64,000 nucleotides of DNA from Bartonella sp. WD12.1 (lineage in GTDB: Bacteria > Pseudomonadota > Alphaproteobacteria > Rhizobiales > Rhizobiaceae), in NCBI RefSeq assembly GCF_002022415.1, contig NZ_MUBG01000001.1, positions 62,001 through 126,000 on the forward strand. Reading direction: 5' to 3'. How positions within the stretch are numbered: the stretch's first letter is position 1; each line of letters opens with the position of its first letter. Below the pieces are notes generated by a model. The model worked only from the letters and a program-made list of their open reading frames with translations, ran no database searches and was not told the DNA's origin. The translations under genes were made by a program, and so were the position numbers. Below, piece by piece: positions 57,045 through 64,000 of the stretch.

Positions 57045-58070
57045 TCATTGAAATGGTGAAAAGTTCCAATTAAGTTTTTTAAAATGATTGATAAGTTCAG
57101 CCATATCTTGAGGGAGAGGTGAGGAAAAAGACATAATTTCACCTTTAGCGGGATGCTCAAAAGTAAGGCTAGCTGCATGAAGTGCTTGCCGGTTGAATTG
57201 ATCGATAGCATTTTTAATCGTCGCATTAAGTGTGTTTGTTTTTGTTTTAAAGGCATTTCCATAAACTGTGTCACCTACGAGTGGGTGTCCGATATGAGCC
57301 ATGTGAACACGGATTTGATGTGTGCGTCCAGTTTCCAGGCGACATTCTAGAAGGCTGGCGAAGGGTTCTGCATCTACACAGGTTTTATATTTTTCAAGTA
57401 AAGAAAAATGCGTAATAGCACGGCGGGCATGAACATTCTGATGGCGGACAACAGTTTGCTTTATTCGGTTATGGGGAGAGCGGCCAAGGGGCACATCAAT
57501 TGTCCCAATGTTGCGACGTGGAGTATTCCAAATCAAAGCATGGTAGCGCCGATCTAATGCGCAGGTACGTCCATGGTCAGAAAATTGGGCGCTGAGACTT
57601 TTATGAGCAAAGTCATTTTTAGCAACAACCATCACCCCACTTGTGTTTTTGTCAAGACGGTGAACAATACCAGGACGTTTAACACCACCAATACCAGATA
57701 AACTATCACCACAATGGTGAATAAGAGCATTAACCAATGTTCCCGTCCAATTTCCATTACCGGGATGGACAACAAGGCCAGCTGGTTTATTGATAACAAT
57801 GACGTGGTCATCTTCAAATAGAATATCAAGTACAATAGCTTCACCTTCAAGATGTATGTTCTTGAGAGGAGGTATTATCAATTCAATCGTCTGGTTAGGT
57901 TGCAATTTTGTTTTTGGTTCTTTTATTAATTGACCATCAACTTTAAGGTAACCTTCACGTATCAGAGTTTGCAAACGTGAGCGCGATAGCTCATTATGAT
58001 ATTTTTTAGCAAGCCATTGATCAATACGTTGCCCAAGAGCACTTTCATCTGTTGTTTGTTGTATCACCAT
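57045..58070 (-). CDS. rluD: Ribosomal large subunit pseudouridine synthase D
   Basis: An RluA-family pseudouridine synthase, expected to modify 23S rRNA in the helix 69 loop. The 341 residues contain an N-terminal S4-type RNA-binding domain (about residues 12-75, with SRSRLQTLIREGYLKVDGQ), then the catalytic domain with the signature HRLDKNTSGVMVVAK, in which Asp140 is the nucleophile. Next are RRYHALIWNTPRRNIGTIDV and the conserved LECRLETGRTHQIRVHMAH with GHPLVGDTVYG. The C-terminus ends close to the normal length. The start is the ATG at 58070. It lies directly upstream of rpoH on the same strand. RluC-type function is possible but less likely given length and context. Confidence 0.9.
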   Translation of the reverse strand: MVIQQTTDESALGQRIDQWLAKKYHNELSRSRLQTLIREGYLKVDGQLIKEPKTKLQPNQTIELIIPPLKNIHLEGEAIVLDILFEDDHVIVINKPAGLVVHPGNGNWTGTLVNALIHHCGDSLSGIGGVKRPGIVHRLDKNTSGVMVVAKNDFAHKSLSAQFSDHGRTCALDRRYHALIWNTPRRNIGTIDVPLGRSPHNRIKQTVVRHQNVHARRAITHFSLLEKYKTCVDAEPFASLLECRLETGRTHQIRVHMAHIGHPLVGDTVYGNAFKTKTNTLNATIKNAIDQFNRQALHAASLTFEHPAKGEIMSFSSPLPQDMAELINHFKKLNWNFSPFQ

Positions 58071-58105
58071 ACGGTCCTGTTTTTGAAGTTTTTTATGAAA
58101 TTCTT

Positions 58106-59536
58106 TTACCAGTACGAAATTGCTTTGGTATCCAGAAATTCTTCAATTCCCCATCTTCCACCTTCACGGGCACGTCCGGAAAATTTTACTCCTCCAAAAT
58201 AACTACCATTTGGTAAGTTATGTCCATTAATTTCCACCATGCCAGAACGCAATTGTACAGCAATACGCCGACATTTAGCTTGATCTTGCGATTGTATATA
58301 ATTTGTGAGTCCATATTCTGTGTCATTGGCCAAGGCTACAGCCTCATCTTCTGTGTTAAAGGGAAGGATCGAAAGGACTGGACCAAATATTTCTTCTCGG
58401 AAAATGCGCATGTCAGATTTAACATCGGCAAAAACTGTTGGGCGTACATAATAACCGCGTGTCATTCCTATGGGCAAACCAATTCCACCTGCAACAAGAG
58501 TTGCGCCTTCATCAATTCCAGATTGAATAAGGGCTTGGATTTTATCATATTGCTGTTTTGAGACTACAGGGCCAATATGATTTCCTGCCTTGTGATTTGA
58601 AGCTACCGTGGTTGTTTTAGCAATATGCTGTGCTGTTTTTACAGCTTCGTTATAGATTGAATGTTCCACAAGCATGCGCGTTGGTGCATTGCAGCTCTGC
58701 CCACTATTGTAAAAACAGTGCCGTACACCGCGTTGAACGGCATCTATATCGGCGTCGGCAAAAATGATATTGGCTCCTTTACCTCCAAGTTCTAGACAGA
58801 CCCTCTTTAAAGTATCACTAGCGTTTTTAGAAATAATTTTTCCTACTCTGGTTGAGCCGGTAAAACTAATCATTGCTACATCTGGATGAGAAGATAAATA
58901 AGAACCTACGTTATCTCCATCGCCATTGATGAGATTAAAAACGCCGGCAGGTAGAGCAGCTTCATCTAAAATTTCAGCAAAGAGTATGGCAGAAAGAGGA
59001 GCAATTTCAGAGGGTTTTAAAACCATAGTGCAACCAGCTAATAATGCCGGGATGACTTTAAGGGTTATTTGATGTATAGGCCAATTCCATGGAGTGATCA
59101 ACCCTACGACACCAATAGAATCATATTGAAGGATTGCGTTATTGTTTCCTTTTATTAAAGCTTTTTGGAATAAAAATTCTTCAAAAGCTTTAATGAAATC
59201 GCGGATATTATCACTCCCAGCTGTAGTTTGCGCATTGCGCGCCATATCGATAGGCGCACCCATTTCCATTGAAATGGCTTTAGCCATATCTTCAGAGTGT
59301 TTTTCATAGATTTCTAAGATTTTTTTAACAAAGGAAAGACGTTGACTCGGTGTGGTTGTTTTCCAGTTTTGAAAAGCCTTTTTAGCGGCTACAATCGCTT
59401 TATCTGTATCTTGGATACTGCTGTTGCTGATAATAGCACAAGCTTCTTCTGTTGAGGGGTCAATGACATGCAGATCATTGGGAGTACTCGGATCATTCCA
59501 GAGGCCATTAATATAAAATTTTCGTTTATTTAACAT
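58106..59536 (-). CDS. NAD(P)-dependent aldehyde dehydrogenase family protein
   Basis: A 476-residue member of the aldehyde dehydrogenase superfamily that oxidises an aldehyde to the acid in the cytoplasm. Family motifs are complete: the nucleotide-binding FTGSTRVGKII, the general base Glu249 in CLELGGKGANI, the catalytic Cys282 in YNSGQSCNAPTRM, and EEIFGPVLSILPF with the GLTNYIQS segment. The N-terminal GVVGLITPWNWP and LKPSEIAPLSA segments are typical. The substrate is not determined by these motifs. The start is the ATG at 59536. It lies 35 bp upstream of rluD on the same strand, so the two may be co-transcribed. Confidence 0.9.
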   Translation of the reverse strand: MLNKRKFYINGLWNDPSTPNDLHVIDPSTEEACAIISNSSIQDTDKAIVAAKKAFQNWKTTTPSQRLSFVKKILEIYEKHSEDMAKAISMEMGAPIDMARNAQTTAGSDNIRDFIKAFEEFLFQKALIKGNNNAILQYDSIGVVGLITPWNWPIHQITLKVIPALLAGCTMVLKPSEIAPLSAILFAEILDEAALPAGVFNLINGDGDNVGSYLSSHPDVAMISFTGSTRVGKIISKNASDTLKRVCLELGGKGANIIFADADIDAVQRGVRHCFYNSGQSCNAPTRMLVEHSIYNEAVKTAQHIAKTTTVASNHKAGNHIGPVVSKQQYDKIQALIQSGIDEGATLVAGGIGLPIGMTRGYYVRPTVFADVKSDMRIFREEIFGPVLSILPFNTEDEAVALANDTEYGLTNYIQSQDQAKCRRIAVQLRSGMVEINGHNLPNGSYFGGVKFSGRAREGGRWGIEEFLDTKAISYW

Positions 59537-60008
59537 GGCTTGCTTCCTATTTTTTCGTTTTTAAATTGTATACGACTAGATTTTTATAACAAGATTATTT
59601 TGCTTAAATATGCGTAAACGTTGATTATTATATCGCAAGTGTGCACTAAGCGTACTGAGATGGTGGAATTTTGCCAAATTGAAAAAAGGTAATAGTTGTT
59701 TTTATATAATTTTATAATGGTGTTTGCATTAATAGAGCAGTTGGTTTGACGTATTGTTCATAAAGCATGTCTTATGACAAAGTGTTTCAGTATTGAAAGT
59801 TATAAAGAAGTAAAATCAAGATCTTCTTGTTAGATGGATTTCTGAAGTTTTTAGATGCATTTAAATTTTTCTTAATAAAAGTACAATTAATGATGCTTAT
59901 TTTCGTTTAAAATTGGCTGATGACAAAAGGTTATTAACCTTCATAGTGTATCGCTTGCGCATTCTTTTTTGAAAAATCATTCTCGTTACTATAATTTTGT
60001 TGGATATT
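59537..60008. other. Divergent intergenic region before the ftsK-type gene
   Basis: About 470 bp AT-rich between divergent genes. No ORF, tRNA or terminator seen; promoters for both sides are expected here. Confidence 0.45.
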
Positions 60009-62591
60009 ATGCGTAATTTAAAAACTATATCTATGTCTACGTCTTGTTTGGTTGATAAGGATGCAGAAGATGCATCAGAACAAAACTCATCTGGCAGTTT
60101 TGATAAGATGTTTTCTTATCCGACAGTGTGGAAAAAGGCATTTACTCTTGAACAGAATGTGCGTTTCACTCGAACTCCAGAAGTTGAAATTTTGCGTCGT
60201 CGTATAGAAGGAAATCCAATTTTTGCAAAACGGTTTGAAACTTTTGCAAAGCAAGAACCGCAAAAATTAACGGATGTCACAGAATTTAAAATGCAACCTC
60301 AATTGGCACAAGAGGTGTTTCATTCTCAATCACTTGAAAATAAAGTATCACTTTATTGTTCAACAACTCTTGGACAATCCGTGCAACAGGCTGTTAGTAC
60401 ACCAATTGAAAAAAATACAGTTGAGAATACCTTGCAGGTAGAGAGTGTAGCGCAAGAAATAAAACCTATTTCTTATCTTTCTGATAATGCGTTTTTTGAG
60501 TGTGAGCCCTTTTTACTAGAGCAAGTCAATGTTAGAATTTCACAAGAAGAAGATGCATCTGTTAATTTAGAAAATAATAGGGCTTTGCTGGGAAAAACTT
60601 CTTCTTTTGATGAATCAGTTTCTACTTTTTATCGTGTGCTTGAATGCCATTTCCCACAATCTTATAATGCGATTGTGTCAGAAGTTTCAGAAAATGATGT
60701 TCAGGATGATGAGGGAATTTCTGATTTAGATCATACTAACGACGAAATTGTTAGAGAGGTTCAAATACAGAACACTGAACCTGTTTTCGAAGAAATTGAA
60801 GAGGTTCAAGAACTGTCTGTTGTTGAGACACCTGATTGTGAGATAAGCGATGTGATGGATATAGACACTGCAGTAGGTGATGATCCCCATAACATTGCTA
60901 ACTGTATGACAACTGATGTGACAAAAAGTGTAGAAGATCTTTCTGTAACAAAAATAGTAAGAAGCACAATGGAAACTACTGATGTGTCATTTCGCAACCA
61001 TACTTCTGCTTTTATACCGAGTTCCCAATCTATTGATTGTGGTGTTTATGAATTACCTCCGATTGAACTATTACAAGAGCCTGTTTTTCAGGATGATACG
61101 TCGATTTCTCAAGAAACGCTGGAGCGCAGTTCCGGACTTTTAGAAAGTGTTTTGGAAGATTTTGGTATTAAGGGTGAAATTATTCATGTTCGTTCAGGAC
61201 CGGTGGTAACAATGTATGAATTTGAGCCCGCTGCTGGGGTGAAATCATCGCGAGTTATAGGTCTTTCTGATGATATTGCTCGTTCTATGTCTGCCATGTC
61301 TGCACGTGTTGCTGTAATTCCTGGGCGTAATGTTATTGGAATTGAATTACCAAATGCAGTACGTGAAACTGTTTATTTGCGTGAATTAGTCCAGTCGAGC
61401 ACTTTTCGCGATAGTGAATTTAAATTAGCTCTTGCTTTGGGGAAGGGAATTAATGGTGATCCTGTAATTGCAGAATTAGCAAAAATGCCTCATTTATTGA
61501 TTGCAGGCACGACAGGTTCGGGTAAATCTGTTGCTATTAATACAATGATTTTATCGATTCTTTATCGAATGACGCCAGAGCAATGCCGTTTAATTATGAT
61601 TGACCCTAAGATGTTGGAGCTTTCTATCTATGATGGTATTCCTCATCTTCTAACGCCCGTAGTAACTGATCCAAAGAAAGCTGTAACAGCTTTAAAATGG
61701 GCTGTTCGTGAAATGGAAGAACGTTACCGCAAAATGGTGAAATTAGGTGTACGTAATATTGATGGTTTTAATGCACGGGTTACGCTTGCGGTCGAAAAAG
61801 GTGAGACAATTATGTGCACCGTTCAGTCCGGTTTTGATAGGGAAAGTGGTGAAATACTTTATCGTGAAGAAGAGATGGATTTAACACAATTGCCTTATAT
61901 TGTTATTATTGTTGATGAAATGGCTGATCTCATGATGGTTGCGGGGAAAGAGATTGAAAGCGTCATTCAACGTTTAGCACAAATGGCGCGTGCTGCAGGC
62001 ATTCATCTTATTATGGCAACACAACGTCCTTCTGTTGACGTGATTACTGGCACGATTAAGGCGAATTTTCCTACACGTATTTCTTTTCAGATAACTTCAA
62101 AAATTGATAGTCGTACAATTTTGGGAGAACAAGGTGCTGAAACACTTTTAGGTCAGGGAGATATGCTTCATATGGTTGGTGGAGGACGCATTGAACGTGT
62201 TCACGGGCCTTTTGTTTCTGATGAAGAAGTTGAATCTGTGGTTGCACATCTTAAAGTACAAGGAAAACCTGATTATTTAGCAACTGTAACAGATAGTGAA
62301 CACGATGATGATAAAATAGAAGATGCTCATTCGGTTGCCGAAATTATTGCGGCGGGAAGTTCTAATGAGGACGGTGAAGAACTTTATATGCAAGCTGTTA
62401 AAGTTGTAATGCGCGATAGAAAATGCTCAACATCCTATATCCAGCGTCGACTTGCAATTGGTTATAATAAAGCTGCTTCTCTTGTTGAAAGAATGGAAGA
62501 AGAGGGTATTGTTGGAACTGCCAATCACGTTGGGAAACGTGAAATTTTACTCAATGGGCGCAATGATCAAAATGATTTTAAGAGTATATAA
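60009..62591 (+). CDS. ftsK: FtsK/SpoIIIE-family DNA translocase
   Basis: ATP-driven DNA pump that clears chromosome DNA at the division septum. About 860 residues from the ATG at 60009 (a TTG at 59997 is also in frame; the start is uncertain). There are no N-terminal transmembrane helices: the first 370 residues are an acidic, low-complexity linker. From about 370 the alpha and beta motor domains follow, with [20 protein letters not shown], Walker [10 protein letters not shown] (Lys506), [18 protein letters not shown], Walker B-like [14 protein letters not shown] and [13 protein letters not shown]. The C-terminal gamma winged helix, [20 protein letters not shown], should recognise KOPS sites. 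Many rhizobia carry a membrane-anchored FtsK and a second copy without anchors; this looks like the latter or a shortened one. Confidence 0.88.
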   Translation: MRNLKTISMSTSCLVDKDAEDASEQNSSGSFDKMFSYPTVWKKAFTLEQNVRFTRTPEVEILRRRIEGNPIFAKRFETFAKQEPQKLTDVTEFKMQPQLAQEVFHSQSLENKVSLYCSTTLGQSVQQAVSTPIEKNTVENTLQVESVAQEIKPISYLSDNAFFECEPFLLEQVNVRISQEEDASVNLENNRALLGKTSSFDESVSTFYRVLECHFPQSYNAIVSEVSENDVQDDEGISDLDHTNDEIVREVQIQNTEPVFEEIEEVQELSVVETPDCEISDVMDIDTAVGDDPHNIANCMTTDVTKSVEDLSVTKIVRSTMETTDVSFRNHTSAFIPSSQSIDCGVYELPPIELLQEPVFQDDTSISQETLERSSGLLESVLEDFGIKGEIIHVRSGPVVTMYEFEPAAGVKSSRVIGLSDDIARSMSAMSARVAVIPGRNVIGIELPNAVRETVYLRELVQSSTFRDSEFKLALALGKGINGDPVIAELAKMPHLLIAGTTGSGKSVAINTMILSILYRMTPEQCRLIMIDPKMLELSIYDGIPHLLTPVVTDPKKAVTALKWAVREMEERYRKMVKLGVRNIDGFNARVTLAVEKGETIMCTVQSGFDRESGEILYREEEMDLTQLPYIVIIVDEMADLMMVAGKEIESVIQRLAQMARAAGIHLIMATQRPSVDVITGTIKANFPTRISFQITSKIDSRTILGEQGAETLLGQGDMLHMVGGGRIERVHGPFVSDEEVESVVAHLKVQGKPDYLATVTDSEHDDDKIEDAHSVAEIIAAGSSNEDGEELYMQAVKVVMRDRKCSTSYIQRRLAIGYNKAASLVERMEEEGIVGTANHVGKREILLNGRNDQNDFKSI

Positions 62592-62632
62592 CGACGGTAA
62601 TTTTAAAAACTAAAAACTTAATTTTATTTTAT

Positions 62633-62662
62633 AAGAGCGGACATTATTTCCGCTCTTTTTTT
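62633..62662 (+). terminator. Rho-independent terminator after the ftsK-type gene
   Basis: AAGAGCGGA and TCCGCTCTT form a 9-bp stem with a 7-base loop, directly followed by a T run to 62662. It lies 42 bp after the ftsK-type stop codon and ends that transcript before the kinase gene. Confidence 0.9.
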
Positions 62663-62768
62663 GTCGCGAAATATTAAAAAGAATTTATAGAGAAAGACAA
62701 AGTAGAAATACTATCTTATATTTACAATTATTAGTAGGTAGTGCAGATGAATAGAAAAGAGGTTGAGA

Positions 62769-64000
62769 ATGTCTTTAGCATTTTTAGATTTTCTAAAATG
62801 TAAAGAAATTAAACAAGCCTTTATAAAAGGAAAGGTAGCTTTTGTCTTATCCTTCGATGGTAGAAATATTCTTTGGTTAAATGGTGCTGCAGCATGTTTT
62901 TTTGGTTTTTCTTCTGTTACAGATGCAATTAAACAGCAGTCTTTCTTTGATGAAGAACTGCGTTGCCAAATATTAAATAATGCTCAATATACACGTTCTA
63001 TTATATTGCATGGTTTAAAACGTTGTGCTGAATTTTCTATAGCTTCTATTGATATTACTGGTTTAGGTAAAGCATTTTTACTTGAAGCTTTGCTAGAAGA
63101 GAATGTCCCTCTTATTACTGGTTTAGATAGCGCAACAATGTCTGCTGCAATTATTGATCAACATGCAACTGTGTTGGAGGCTTCTTCCCATTTTAATTTT
63201 GTTGATGAAACAATTAAAATTCTACTCCAAACGATTGATGATGATCTTCCGGTGAAAACTGTTTTACCTATAGCAGGTGTTAATACACAAGTCGATGTGA
63301 TCCGCTTGGGAGTAAAGCCGACGAGTTTTTTAGTGTTATATGCACAATTGAATGGGGATGAATTAGGTAGAGATCAAGGATCTTTTAGTTTTAAGCCACA
63401 TCTTTTACCACAGCGTTTTATCTGGAAAATGGATGCAAATGGCTATTTTTTTGAGGTTTCAAAAGAGTTAGCTGAAACTGTCGGCCCTATATCTTCCCAT
63501 ATTATAGGATCTGATTGTCATAAACTTGCTGATCAATTTAATGATGAAAGATATCGGTCATTAAGTAGTTTTATTGAAGCTGCTATACCTTGGAAAGAAC
63601 AGAAAGTTCAGTGGCCTGTTGACGATTGTCTAGAACGGGTTGATGTTGAGTTGTCCGCTGTTCCAGTTTTTGATACCAACCGTCAGTTTAAGGGATTCCA
63701 TGGGTTTGGGATTTTAAAAGCACAAGAAAAAATACAAGATAAAAGTGATAAAAAACCGAATATAAAAACATCTGGTCTTTCAGAGATAGAGCGCTCAGCT
63801 TTTCATGAAATTGCAGAACAGTTGCGCGGTGAATTACATTTGTCTTTAGGGCATGAGAATACAGCTAAGAAAACGCCCGTTCAATTGCCATGTGCACAGA
63901 TATTACCGGTGGATGTCATAAAACAGGCCTTAATAAAGGAACCTGAAGTAATTTTATCATTGTTGGATACAGTAACTGATGGCGTTTTGTGGCTTGATGG
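62769..64000 (+). CDS. PAS-domain sensor histidine kinase, PdhS-like (N-terminal part, runs off window)
   Basis: An ORF opens with ATG at 62769 (MSLAFLDFLKCKEIKQAF) and stays open for 410 codons to the right edge. The first part, KGKVAFVLSFDGRNILWLNGAAACFFGF, resembles the sensory start of the Brucella PdhS / Caulobacter PleC-DivJ group of cell-cycle kinases (an -xVLWANGAGA- pattern), and a second PAS-like start begins at the edge (ILSLLDTVTDGVLWLDG). The middle has RFIWKMDANGYFFEVSKELAETVG, also PAS-like. The kinase and ATPase domains would lie beyond the window. No membrane segment is visible, in line with the cytoplasmic PdhS type. The role in polarity or cell cycle is inferred from family resemblance. 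Confidence 0.65.
   Translation, partial: MSLAFLDFLKCKEIKQAFIKGKVAFVLSFDGRNILWLNGAAACFFGFSSVTDAIKQQSFFDEELRCQILNNAQYTRSIILHGLKRCAEFSIASIDITGLGKAFLLEALLEENVPLITGLDSATMSAAIIDQHATVLEASSHFNFVDETIKILLQTIDDDLPVKTVLPIAGVNTQVDVIRLGVKPTSFLVLYAQLNGDELGRDQGSFSFKPHLLPQRFIWKMDANGYFFEVSKELAETVGPISSHIIGSDCHKLADQFNDERYRSLSSFIEAAIPWKEQKVQWPVDDCLERVDVELSAVPVFDTNRQFKGFHGFGILKAQEKIQDKSDKKPNIKTSGLSEIERSAFHEIAEQLRGELHLSLGHENTAKKTPVQLPCAQILPVDVIKQALIKEPEVILSLLDTVTDGVLWLD

Noticed and set aside
57008-57274. 88-codon minus-strand ORF overlapping rluD
   Set aside because: It lies in another frame inside rluD, has no family features and is a shadow.
59997-60008. TTG start for the ftsK-type gene
   Set aside because: In frame but no good ribosome-binding site; the ATG at 60009 is at least as likely and gives a more usual start.

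Overview
The window looks like a chromosome segment of a Bartonella species (Alphaproteobacteria, Hyphomicrobiales). The evidence is a low-GC background, a rhizobial-type set of housekeeping genes (mutL with a DUF2093 gene, a long two-domain dCTP deaminase, serC, purA, rluD, rpoH, an ftsK-type translocase, a PdhS-like kinase), a small Omp25/31-type porin resembling the Bartonella hemin-binding proteins, and a large family of surface-protein passenger genes of Bartonella autotransporter type. The genus is an inference from remembered families; no database search was possible.

Layout. 1-4714: DUF2093 fragment, mutL (both minus), then dcd and lldD (plus). 5481-6344: hemin-binding/Omp25-like porin. 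6462-7938: decayed prophage tail-fibre/collar remnants. 8835-50342: an accessory island dominated by ten copies (called A to J here) of one gene family. Each copy has a ~290 bp conserved leader, the same signal peptide, a cysteine pair near the mature N-terminus and a long right-handed beta-helix passenger made of ~20-residue coils. Copy A (9124) is separated from copy B (14861) by a creatininase-family gene and ~2.4 kb of decayed DNA. Copies B to J follow head to tail up to 50373. 50897-50972: tRNA-Phe(GAA), minus strand. 51370-64000: serC, purA, a one-pass membrane protein of unknown function, rpoH and rluD (minus), an aldehyde dehydrogenase (minus), an ftsK-type gene, and the start of a PAS-domain histidine kinase cut by the window edge.

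The array is the main point of interest. No copy in the window carries an autotransporter beta-barrel. Copies B to I all stop being passenger at the same place and run directly into the next copy's leader. The bodies are combinatorial mosaics of the same modules, extremely G-rich on the coding strand, and several copies are broken by one-base changes in short poly-G runs (copy C five or so times, copy I at an 8-G run and an 18-G run). Copies E, F and G share an identical two-base deletion. This looks like a reservoir of passenger cassettes that recombine with each other and possibly with an expressed full-length autotransporter elsewhere. That role is an inference. Sequence and repeat structure are directly visible.

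The housekeeping flanks look ordinary and intact. The rluD-rpoH pair and the convergent arrangement with the upstream membrane-protein gene, separated by a 42-nt perfect palindrome, are clear.
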